Shown piece by piece: positions 15,767-22,943 of a DNA stretch of 41,687 nucleotides; positions within the stretch are counted from its first letter, which is position 1, and the number at the start of each line of letters is the position of its first letter. Under the pieces are notes generated by a model. That model was not told where the DNA came from. It was given only the letters and a program-made list of their open reading frames with translations, and did not search any database. Both the position numbers and the translations under genes were made by a program. Source of the stretch: Candidatus Peribacteria bacterium (GTDB lineage: Bacteria; Patescibacteriota; Gracilibacteria; Peribacterales; Peribacteraceae); the NCBI GenBank assembly GCA_943357915.1, contig CALRGQ010000006.1, forward strand, positions 1 through 41,687, written 5' to 3'.

Positions 15767-17521
15767 ATGGACATCAAAGACGAAATTCGTGCACGGCTTC
15801 CGATCGATCAACTGGTCTCCCAGTACTGTCAGATCAAGCGTAAAGGCCGGAACTTCGTTAGCTTGTGTCCGTTTCACAGTGACAGTAATCCGAGTTTTTT
15901 GATCTCACCGGATAAAGGCATCGCGTACTGTTTTGCATGTCAGAGCGGCGGCGACATTTTTAGTTTTTTTCAGAAGATCGAGTCAGTCGACTTTCCGACT
16001 GCGGTGAAGATGCTCGCGGAAAAAGCCGGTGTCGATATTCCTAAAGAAAACTTCAGTAAGAAGCCATCAGTGACGAAAGATGAAAAAGAGAGGCTGAGAG
16101 AATGCCTGGCGGCTGCAGCCAAATTTTATGAGTCTAAACTGCAAGCTGTGCCTACCGCACTGAGTTATGTGCAGAACCGCGGTGTGCCGCCGGAACTCAT
16201 GACGAAGTTTGGCGTCGGTTACGCGCCGGATTCGTTCTCGGAAACATATGATCATCTTCTGAAACTTGGTTACAGTCGTACCGAAATCGTATCAGCTGGT
16301 CTTGGTGTTCAAAAAGAAATAGAAGGCAAGATCTACGACAGGTTTCGTCACCGAATCATGTTCCCGATTCGTGATGCTCAAGGCGTCATCATCGGTTTTG
16401 GTGGCCGCGCGATGGGTGATAGTGACGCCAAATACGTGAATTCGCCGGAGAGCCCGCTGTACAACAAATCAGCTGTTCTCTTCGGTCTGTTTCAGGCTCG
16501 TGATGCCATCAGAAAAACCAGAAAAGTTGTCCTGGTGGAAGGCTATTTTGACTGTATTGCAGCGCACAAAGCAGGGATAGAACACGTCACCGCCGTCAGC
16601 GGTACGGCGTTGACCGAAGAACACGTGAAGATACTACGTCGTCATGCTGATGACATCATCCTGTGTCTGGACCAAGACAATGCAGGCCAGTTGGCTGCCG
16701 TTCGTGCGTTTGATTTACTCAGCCGTGCCAATCTTCGGATCAACTCTGTGACATTGCCCGCGAAAGACCCGGATGAACTTGTGCAGCGCGACGCCAGAAT
16801 GTTTGCGTATCTTATTAACGAGACCGCGGTTCCGTATATCGATTCTGTGATTGATAGACTCAAGGAACGACCGGACATTGGTGAGCCTGCCGGAAAGCGT
16901 CTGGTAGCAGAAACATTATTCCCGCTGCTTGATGCTGTGCCGACCTCGGTAGAAGTCCGTGCTTACATGCAGAAAGCGGCGCAGAGTTTTGGCGTTGTAG
17001 AAAGTGAGTTTGATCGTGATTACCGAGCGTGGAAAATACAATCCGGACCGATCAAAAAGATAGAAAATGCGGGAGCCATGGTCGCTGGTCCTTATAGTCG
17101 GTACGAGCTATGTCTGGGCTTTGCACTCTTGTACCCAGCGGTTCGGCCACTCGTGACGGAGCTCATCGCTGTTGATCCTGATCCGTATACTGCTCTTCGT
17201 GACGCACTTCCACCGTCTGGCGAACGTTCGGCTGCAGACGTTCTCTCACCCATCGATATCGATCCGCTCCTCAAAGAAAAACTGAATGTGCTTGCGCTAT
17301 ATTGTGAAGAGAATTTTCCGCTGTGGTCTGAGAATATGGCGACCAAAGAATTCCGAAAACTCGTGCTTTCTAGTAACCGTGAAAAGATGCTCGAAAAGCA
17401 ATTTGCGATTGTGAAAGAACTGAAGGCCGCACGCGAGAAAGGCCGACCAGATGAAGAGGCCCGGCTCCTTACCCAGTATCAGCAGCTACTGAAACTGACA
17501 AAAATGGCATCTGGATCATAA
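15767..17521 (+). CDS. dnaG: DNA primase
   Basis: 584 residues, typical. It makes RNA primers at the replication fork. The N-terminal CHC2 zinc ribbon is complete: C34, H37, C55, C58. The catalytic TOPRIM domain has the glutamate in VEGYFD (E258) and the metal-binding D302-Q303-D304 in LCLDQDNAG. The C-terminal part (about 430-584) should bind DnaB helicase. In many bacteria dnaG sits directly before rpoD; here the two are in the same direction but 3.1 kb apart with a reverse-strand block between them. Confidence 0.97.
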   Translation: MDIKDEIRARLPIDQLVSQYCQIKRKGRNFVSLCPFHSDSNPSFLISPDKGIAYCFACQSGGDIFSFFQKIESVDFPTAVKMLAEKAGVDIPKENFSKKPSVTKDEKERLRECLAAAAKFYESKLQAVPTALSYVQNRGVPPELMTKFGVGYAPDSFSETYDHLLKLGYSRTEIVSAGLGVQKEIEGKIYDRFRHRIMFPIRDAQGVIIGFGGRAMGDSDAKYVNSPESPLYNKSAVLFGLFQARDAIRKTRKVVLVEGYFDCIAAHKAGIEHVTAVSGTALTEEHVKILRRHADDIILCLDQDNAGQLAAVRAFDLLSRANLRINSVTLPAKDPDELVQRDARMFAYLINETAVPYIDSVIDRLKERPDIGEPAGKRLVAETLFPLLDAVPTSVEVRAYMQKAAQSFGVVESEFDRDYRAWKIQSGPIKKIENAGAMVAGPYSRYELCLGFALLYPAVRPLVTELIAVDPDPYTALRDALPPSGERSAADVLSPIDIDPLLKEKLNVLALYCEENFPLWSENMATKEFRKLVLSSNREKMLEKQFAIVKELKAAREKGRPDEEARLLTQYQQLLKLTKMASGS

Positions 17522-17538
17522 AAAAATCTTGCTTGTAC

Positions 17539-17554
17539 GCAGGTAGAAACCTGC
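17539..17554 (+). terminator. Hairpin after dnaG
   Basis: GCAGGT (17539-17544) and ACCTGC (17549-17554) pair around AGAA, 18 nt after the dnaG stop. There is no T-run, so it could stop the polymerase weakly or stabilise the mRNA end. Confidence 0.4.
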
Positions 17555-17556
17555 TC

Positions 17557-17601
17557 CCAATTGCATAAAATACCTTCTACCAATTGCAAAAATACCTTCT
17601 C
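17557..17601. repeat. Two tandem 22-24 nt repeats
   Basis: CCAATTGCATAAAATACC... (from 17557) and CCAATTGCAAAAATACC... (from 17580) differ by a small indel and each contains the palindrome CAATTG and ends in CCTTCT. They lie between two hairpins in the convergent dnaG/DUF2157 space. Confidence 0.6.
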
Positions 17602-17609
17602 TCAAGGGA

Positions 17610-17625
17610 GCGGGATTCTTCCCGC
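17610..17625 (-). terminator. Hairpin after the DUF2157-like gene
   Basis: GCGGGA (17610-17615) pairs with TCCCGC (17620-17625) around TTCT, 10 bp beyond the stop of the reverse-strand gene. No T-run follows, so termination strength is unclear. Confidence 0.45.
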
Positions 17626-17634
17626 GTAAGGCAA

Positions 17635-18606
17635 TTATTCCCTAATATACCTCTTGTTGATCGTAATCGAGGCAAAGCCAAGTCCGATAAAGACAAAGCC
17701 GAGAAGAATCAACGAGATAGGCCAACCGATGGAATCTGCAAAATATTCACCGGTGATATATGAAACATGCGCAATGAGGAACAGCGTACTGACGACCAAG
17801 ATACTCCGACTTTTCAGGAATACTGATACCCAAAGACCCCCCAGTATGAGGAGGAAATAGAAGAGCTGCCATGGCACAGAATCAAAGACCTGAGAAAACG
17901 CCGCACCGAGTAGACCTGTGATACCAAAGAAATACAGAATGCCGACCAGAATCTTATTCCAGCCATTGCGGAAGCCATAGCCGAGCAGAAGATAGCTCAC
18001 GCCTATCGCCATCGTTAGATACGCGAAGATGTCATCGTTATAGTATGTTCCATCCATCATCGCATGGAGCGCTAGATAGACGAAAGCTGTGCCATTGAGT
18101 ATCGCGAAGAACGTCAGTACTGCATTTTTTTGAACAAAGTTTAAGAGCATATAAAACGCAAAAATAGCTCCGAAAGTGAAAGCCACGACCCATGGGCGAT
18201 CTACCCCAGTACTCAGCTCAGACAGCGTTACAAGGGCTCCTCCAGGAATGATCGCTCCTCCAATGCAGTGGAATGCTGCTCCAAGTGCGTCCTCCGGCTT
18301 CTGCTTTAAAAGCATGGTGCCAAGGCCTGCAAACAGAAGACCGAGACCAAGCGTTACTGCGATACGTCCAGCAGATCCTATGTCATCCCACACTTGAGAC
18401 ACGAAGAAAATAATACCGATGACCACAATGGCTGCACCCAAGACATACAGCATATTTGCCACGGTAAAATATGAGGCAGTCTTCGGACTTCCCCTATGAG
18501 ATTTATTCTCTGGAGATGCCGGAAGATGGCGCATTACTTCCTCACGACTGATCTCTCCTGCTCGTATTTTGGCAGAAAGTTCTTGTAGTAATTCTGCTTT
18601 GTTCAT
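17635..18606 (-). CDS. DUF2157-like multi-pass membrane protein
   Basis: 323 residues. A soluble N-terminal helical part (about 1-45; KAELLQELSAKIRAGEISREEVMRHL) resembles the short oligomerisation-like segment that precedes DUF2157 proteins. About nine hydrophobic helices follow (from residue 48 to the end), ending in a basic KRYIRE tail. The function of the family is unknown. It starts 20 bp after the stop of the last of the three tandem paralogs and has no clear -10 of its own, so it is probably cotranscribed with them, suggesting a common membrane role. Confidence 0.7.
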   Translation of the reverse strand: MNKAELLQELSAKIRAGEISREEVMRHLPASPENKSHRGSPKTASYFTVANMLYVLGAAIVVIGIIFFVSQVWDDIGSAGRIAVTLGLGLLFAGLGTMLLKQKPEDALGAAFHCIGGAIIPGGALVTLSELSTGVDRPWVVAFTFGAIFAFYMLLNFVQKNAVLTFFAILNGTAFVYLALHAMMDGTYYNDDIFAYLTMAIGVSYLLLGYGFRNGWNKILVGILYFFGITGLLGAAFSQVFDSVPWQLFYFLLILGGLWVSVFLKSRSILVVSTLFLIAHVSYITGEYFADSIGWPISLILLGFVFIGLGFASITINKRYIRE

Positions 18607-18625
18607 ACAGAGCTTTGGGAAGGAG

Positions 18626-19147
18626 TTATGAGTTTCGGCCAGGGACTACCCAGCCGAGGAATTGGAAATGATATCGGTAATGAAACTGATAATCAATCAG
18701 ATTGATCTTGCTCTTGCTATTTCCCTTTCTGAGATAGTAACCGAAGGACGAAGAACCGCCAAAGGGAAAGAAGTCCCCTGCGCCACTCCTGTGACTTGAA
18801 ACAGTCACGTCATCCGGTGATGTGCGGGAACTGTTGAGAGTCAGTGCCTTGGCTTCCGCGAGTGTGATCTCTCTGCCTTCATTCTTTTTCGTATCATGTA
18901 AAAAAATCCGATCCGTATAGCTTGGATTATAGTCCACTTGAACCAACGAGTTATTTTCAACAATATAGCCTTGCTTCGAAGAGTCGTCACAGCTGGTTCC
19001 GGAATTGCACGCTATATAGACAAAATTGTAATCAGTCTTCAGGAAAAGCGACGGTAGGTACAGGCTCAAAGCAATGATCACTATGAGCGCGACTGGCAGC
19101 AGAAAAGCAAGAATGATGATGAAGTTTTTCTTGATCAAATCTTTCAT
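18626..19147 (-). CDS. Tandem paralog 1: membrane-anchored extracytoplasmic protein, shortened
   Basis: 173 residues. An N-terminal anchor MKDLIKKN plus a long hydrophobic helix (about 9-33) is nearly the same in all three copies; the rest should lie outside the membrane. Shared motifs are TDRIFLHDT, EITLAEAKALTLNS, SPDDVTVSS, the glycine-serine run FFPFGGSSSFGYYL and the end FQFLGWVVPGR. Two cysteines (IACNSGTSC) may form a disulfide. This copy lacks about 22 residues that in the other two hold a DxDxDG calcium-loop-like motif. No family is recognised. The upstream TACAAT sits 6 nt from the ATG. Confidence 0.75.
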   Translation of the reverse strand: MKDLIKKNFIIILAFLLPVALIVIIALSLYLPSLFLKTDYNFVYIACNSGTSCDDSSKQGYIVENNSLVQVDYNPSYTDRIFLHDTKKNEGREITLAEAKALTLNSSRTSPDDVTVSSHRSGAGDFFPFGGSSSFGYYLRKGNSKSKINLIDYQFHYRYHFQFLGWVVPGRNS

Positions 19148-19245
19148 GGACGTATTGTAGTCTGGACGGGCTTTGTAAACAATGAACTCTCGGCTAACTA
19201 CTTCAGTAGTTCTGCCTTGTTTATAGAATGCTTTCGTAAAAATAA
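19148..19245 (-). repeat. 98-bp spacer, copy 1, nearly identical to 19834-19931
   Basis: The two spacers differ at about three positions. Each contains the promoter and a perfect hairpin AACTACT/AGTAGTT (19196-19202 and 19205-19211) about 50 nt upstream of the ATG. Confidence 0.75.
19154..19182 (-). promoter_or_regulatory. Promoter of tandem paralog 1
   Basis: On the - strand TTGTTT (19182-19177), 17 nt, TACAAT (19159-19154), 6 nt, ATG at 19147. The same arrangement precedes paralog 2. Confidence 0.6.
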
Positions 19246-19833
19246 TCAGCTTCGGCCAGGGACTACCCAGCCGAGGAATTGAAAATTAATTTGGTAGGGA
19301 TATAGCTCATTGCTATTGATCAGGTTCAGTTTGCTCCTGCTACGTCCTTTGGTGAGATAGTAACCATGTGAGGAAGATCCTCCGCCAAATGGGAAGAACT
19401 CTCCGCCGTTTCTGCTATAGCGGCTTGAAACTGTCACGCCATCGGGTGATGTGAGCAGATTATTAAGGGTAAATTGCTTAGCTCTCTTAAACGTTATCTC
19501 TCTGGCTTCATTCAATTCTGTGTCATACAAAAAGATGCGATCCGTGAATCCTGAATTGAAATCAGGCTTACCGTCTTTATCCTGATCCAGAGTAGTATCT
19601 ACAGTTTTCTGAACCAACGTTTCGTTCTCAACGCTATAACGTAGCTTCAGGTAGTCATTACAGCGATACAGATAATAATCACTCATGTCTGTGCATGTTG
19701 TAAAGATAAAGTTGTAGTCAGTCTTTAGGAAAAGCGACGGAATATATGTACTCAAAGCCACGATGGCTAAAAGCCCGACTGGTAACAGAAAAGCAAGAAT
19801 GATGACGAAGTTTTTCTTGATCAAATCTTTCAT
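19246..19833 (-). CDS. Tandem paralog 2: membrane-anchored extracytoplasmic protein
   Basis: 195 residues, same plan as its neighbours: MKDLIKKN, one hydrophobic anchor (about 9-33), then an outside domain. Two cysteines frame a tyrosine-rich stretch (TTCTDMSDYYLYRCNDYL). DQDKDGKPD (about 82-90) matches the DxDxDG calcium-binding loop seen in dockerins and thrombospondin type 3 repeats. Then TDRIFLYDT, SPDGVTVSS, FFPFGGGSSSHGYYLTKGRS and the end FQFLGWVVPGRS. No known family; an envelope or surface role is inferred. Confidence 0.75.
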   Translation of the reverse strand: MKDLIKKNFVIILAFLLPVGLLAIVALSTYIPSLFLKTDYNFIFTTCTDMSDYYLYRCNDYLKLRYSVENETLVQKTVDTTLDQDKDGKPDFNSGFTDRIFLYDTELNEAREITFKRAKQFTLNNLLTSPDGVTVSSRYSRNGGEFFPFGGGSSSHGYYLTKGRSRSKLNLINSNELYPYQINFQFLGWVVPGRS

Positions 19834-19931
19834 GGACGCATTGTAGTCTGGACGGGCTTTGTAAACAATGAACTCTCGGCTAACTACTTCAGTAGTTCTG
19901 TCTTGTTTATAGAATGCTTTCGTAAAAATTA
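19834..19931 (-). repeat. 98-bp spacer, copy 2
   Basis: Contains TACAAT (19845-19840) 6 nt before the ATG at 19833, and the hairpin at 19882-19888/19891-19897. Almost identical to 19148-19245. Confidence 0.75.
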
Positions 19932-20519
19932 TCAGCTTCGACCAGGGACTATCCAGCCAATAAATTGAAAATTATTTTGGTAGTAATACGATTTATTGCT
20001 ATTGATAATATTGAGCTTGCTCCTACTATTCCCCTTTGTAAGGTAGTAACCATACGAGGAAGATCCTCCACCAAATGGGAAAAACTCTCCGCTGCTTCTG
20101 CTATCGTGGCTTGAAACGGTTATGCCATCCGGTGACGTCAGGAGGCTATTCAGGGTCAATGCCTTGGCTTCCGCAAGTGTTATCTCTCTACTTTCGTTTT
20201 TTTCTGTGTCATGCAAAAAGATACGATCCGTATATGTAGCATTATAATCAGGCTTACCGTCATTATTGAGATCCTGCGTGTAATCCACCGGTTTCTGAAC
20301 CAACGTGTTGTTTTCAACGCCATAGCGTAGCTTCAAGTAGTCATCGCAGCGATACGGATAATAATCGTTTCCGTCAGTGCATGCTGTATAGACAAAATTA
20401 TAGTCAGTCGATATGAAAAGCGACGGTAGGTACAGGCTCAAAGCAATGATCACTATGAGCGCGACTGGTAGCAAAAAAGCGAGGATGATAACAAAGTTTT
20501 TTTTGAGCAATTCTTTCAT
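19932..20519 (-). CDS. Tandem paralog 3: membrane-anchored extracytoplasmic protein
   Basis: 195 residues, first of the three in transcription order. Hydrophobic anchor about 9-33. Two cysteines in TACTDGNDYYPYRCDDYLK, then the calcium-loop-like DLNNDGKPD, TDRIFLHDT, EITLAEAKALTLNS, SPDGITVSS, FFPFGGGSSSYGYYLTKGNS and FQFIGWIVPGRS. TACAAT (20531-20526) is 6 nt before the ATG, but the rest of its upstream region has diverged from the other spacers, and only a shorter ACTA/TAGT hairpin remains. It is transcribed away from rpoD, sharing the 100-bp intergenic space with its promoter. Confidence 0.75.
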   Translation of the reverse strand: MKELLKKNFVIILAFLLPVALIVIIALSLYLPSLFISTDYNFVYTACTDGNDYYPYRCDDYLKLRYGVENNTLVQKPVDYTQDLNNDGKPDYNATYTDRIFLHDTEKNESREITLAEAKALTLNSLLTSPDGITVSSHDSRSSGEFFPFGGGSSSYGYYLTKGNSRSKLNIINSNKSYYYQNNFQFIGWIVPGRS

Positions 20520-20600
20520 GAACGTATTGTAGTATTGATGTGCTTTGTAAGCAATCGACTCTCGGCTTACTATTGGTAGTTGCCAAGCTTTTCTTTAGCG

Positions 20601-20606
20601 TATACT
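20601..20606 (+). promoter_or_regulatory. -10 of rpoD
   Basis: TATACT, 15 nt before the ATG at 20622. The short pyrimidine-rich leader (about 9 nt) has no Shine-Dalgarno. TTGCCA at 20580-20585 is a possible -35 at 15-nt spacing. Confidence 0.55.
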
Positions 20607-20621
20607 CTCCTTCTACTCTCT

Positions 20622-22043
20622 ATGGCCTCACACCCACGAAGTTTCATTCATCAGCCGACTGATGACGAATTGAAGGCGTTTCCCGACGAGATCAAGCATC
20701 TCGTGAAAAAAGGCCGTGAACAACGGTATGTTACGCATCAGGAAGTACAACGTGCTGTGCCGAATGCTGAGGATAATATCGACCTTCTGGATCGGGTGTA
20801 CTCGCTCTTCATGGAGCTTGGTATTGATGTGATCGACGTGAAGGACACGTTGATTTGGATGCGTAAGACGAACCCGGGAGCAGAGGGGCAGCTTGCCGAT
20901 AGTGAAGCTGGCTCCGGAGCTACGACCGCCGCCGATACGGATGATGCGTCGCTTGAGGTGGTAGCGAGTGCGGGCATCAGCCATAAGAATGATCCCAAAA
21001 AAGTAGCTACCGATGACAAGAAAAAGCGCAAAGAACGTGAGGTGGACCTTCTGGAGATCAGTAACGACTCTGTCCGTATGTATTTGTCCGAAATTGGTCG
21101 CGTGCCTTTGATTGATGGACGCAAAGAGGTAGAGCTTGCTCGCAGAATTCGTAAGGGCGATGCGGGAGCTAAGCAGCAGCTGGCTGAAGCTAACCTACGT
21201 CTTGTGGTATCTATTGCAAAAAAGTATATCGGTCGTGGTCTTTCATTTCTTGATCTCATCCAGGAAGGCAACATTGGTCTCTTCCGTGCCGTTGAAAAAT
21301 TTGATCCTGAGCGCGGTTTTAAATTTTCCACGTATGCTACGTGGTGGATTCGCCAGGCCATCACGCGTGCGATTGCCGATCAGGCACGTACGATTCGTAT
21401 CCCGGTTCACATGGTGGAGACCATTAATAAGCTCACGCACACGCAGCGGCGTCTGGTACAAGAGCTTGGTCGTGAGCCAACGGTAGAAGAACTTGCGGTC
21501 GAAATGGAAATGGACATCAAGAAAGTTCGTCACATTCAGAAGATCAGCCAGGACATTATTTCATTGGAGGCTCCGGTCGGTTCTGAAGAGGATTCAAAAT
21601 TAGGCGACTTCATCGAGGATGAGGAAGCAGTGAATCCGTTTGATGCGACGAATCGGCAGCTCCGCAAAGAGAATGTCCATGCGATGCTCGAGTATCTCAC
21701 GCCTCGTGAACGCAAAATCATCGAAATGCGTTTCGGACTGAAAGATGGCATCGGACACACGCTGGAAGAAGTAGGCAAAGAGTTTAACGTGACACGTGAA
21801 CGTATTCGCCAGATTGAAGCAAAAGTCTTGCAGAAATTGCGTGATCATCCACGATCAGTCTCGATCCGCGAGCATGCACCTGGTAAAGCTGCAGCTGCAT
21901 TTGCTGCATCATCATTCATGAGTGGCAAGCTCTGCCCCGAGTGTCGCAAAGGAACATTGGTTGATATTCATCAGGCCGGAAAACTTATTATGAAGTGTGA
22001 CCATTGTTCATACACGCTCACGCCAGCTACGAGTAAAGATTAG
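20622..22043 (+). CDS. rpoD: Primary sigma factor (sigma-70) with C-terminal zinc ribbon
   Basis: 473 residues from ATG 20622. Region 1.1 is at the N-terminus (about 10-75), followed by an acidic linker without the long non-conserved insert of E. coli. Regions 2.1-2.4 include [18 protein letters not shown] and [20 protein letters not shown]; region 3 follows, and region 4.2 is [33 protein letters not shown] normal sigma ends there. Here about 50 residues follow: an alanine-rich linker and C438-x2-C441 ... C459-x2-C462, a treble-cysteine-pair zinc ribbon. This extension is unusual for a primary sigma. Intact region 2.4 agrees with the TATAAT-like -10 elements seen throughout. Confidence 0.96.
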   Translation: MASHPRSFIHQPTDDELKAFPDEIKHLVKKGREQRYVTHQEVQRAVPNAEDNIDLLDRVYSLFMELGIDVIDVKDTLIWMRKTNPGAEGQLADSEAGSGATTAADTDDASLEVVASAGISHKNDPKKVATDDKKKRKEREVDLLEISNDSVRMYLSEIGRVPLIDGRKEVELARRIRKGDAGAKQQLAEANLRLVVSIAKKYIGRGLSFLDLIQEGNIGLFRAVEKFDPERGFKFSTYATWWIRQAITRAIADQARTIRIPVHMVETINKLTHTQRRLVQELGREPTVEELAVEMEMDIKKVRHIQKISQDIISLEAPVGSEEDSKLGDFIEDEEAVNPFDATNRQLRKENVHAMLEYLTPRERKIIEMRFGLKDGIGHTLEEVGKEFNVTRERIRQIEAKVLQKLRDHPRSVSIREHAPGKAAAAFAASSFMSGKLCPECRKGTLVDIHQAGKLIMKCDHCSYTLTPATSKD

Positions 22044-22061
22044 AGCCTTCCTGACACTTGC

Positions 22062-22916
22062 ATGAACACATCTTCTCGGGCGCCGATTTCCGACGTATTT
22101 CTCGGAGTTTCCGCTCTTTTGTCACGAAAGAAAGTGCCAGTGGCAATCGCAGTTCTTTCCTTTGCGATGTTACTAGCTGTTGGCTCGTCTGCACTGCAGT
22201 TTAAGGTGATGCACATTGAGGAGGGCCTCATGTCTGAGCTTGCTCTTGATCAAGAAGCACTGCGTACCACAGTGGACGCTGATCTCGGCGTTATTTCTAC
22301 GATGGAATTCGGCGAATTCATCCAGCAATCAGGTTATCGTTTTGGCGCTGAGAGCCTACAGCCGGTAGGAGAGCATGCGGTCGGGATGAAATTCATGCTC
22401 CGCGTGGCTCCGTTCATTGCGCTACAGGTTCTGTTCAATATCACCGTGATGTTCTGTGCCGGAGTTTTCTTTTTACTTCTGTTCACACGAGGATCCGAGT
22501 CTGCGTACCAAACCGCACAGCGCCTGCCTGCAAACATACTTAGGATGTGCGGGCTTATGATCTGGATGCTTGTCCGTTCGTTGATCTGGATTCCGTTTAT
22601 TGGCCCTGTTCTGGGGATTTATATGGTGCCGCGGCTATCTCTTGCTCCAGTATTTCTTGCGAGTGGTGAGGCTGGTGTCTTTCAGAGTTTGCATTTGAGC
22701 ATGCGTCGGACATCAGGCCACTGGTTTACGGTTTTCCTGCGTTTGGTTCTTATTCTCATTGTCGGATGCATCATCCTCTGGCCGATGCTAGTGCTCGCTG
22801 TCGGTGTTTCACTACTGTCTGCAAAACTCGGGTTCATGCTATTACTGCTGGCACTCATGTTCATGATTGCATTTCTGTGCGCGTCGCTGACGGTACTGGG
22901 GGCGATGATGGCGTGA
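22062..22916 (+). CDS. Multi-pass membrane protein, unknown (YciC/DUF4013-like in layout)
   Basis: 284 residues, 18 bp after rpoD. Hydrophobic segments lie at about 25-45, 110-145, 165-195, 220-250 and 258-283, with an extracytoplasmic loop (about 48-105) between the first two. The long paired helices and the sequence GPVLGIYMVPRLSLAPVFLAS resemble membrane domains of the YciC/GdpD-membrane type, but I see no diagnostic motif. There is no -10 at the usual distance, so it is probably read from rpoD. Confidence 0.6.
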   Translation: MNTSSRAPISDVFLGVSALLSRKKVPVAIAVLSFAMLLAVGSSALQFKVMHIEEGLMSELALDQEALRTTVDADLGVISTMEFGEFIQQSGYRFGAESLQPVGEHAVGMKFMLRVAPFIALQVLFNITVMFCAGVFFLLLFTRGSESAYQTAQRLPANILRMCGLMIWMLVRSLIWIPFIGPVLGIYMVPRLSLAPVFLASGEAGVFQSLHLSMRRTSGHWFTVFLRLVLILIVGCIILWPMLVLAVGVSLLSAKLGFMLLLLALMFMIAFLCASLTVLGAMMA

Positions 22917-22931
22917 AGGTCTGTACTCCGT

Positions 22932-22937
22932 CATACT
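22932..22937 (+). promoter_or_regulatory. -10 of the helicase-nuclease gene, leaderless
   Basis: CATACT, exactly 6 nt before the ATG at 22944, no Shine-Dalgarno and no -35. Confidence 0.5.
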
Positions 22938-22943
22938 TTTACC

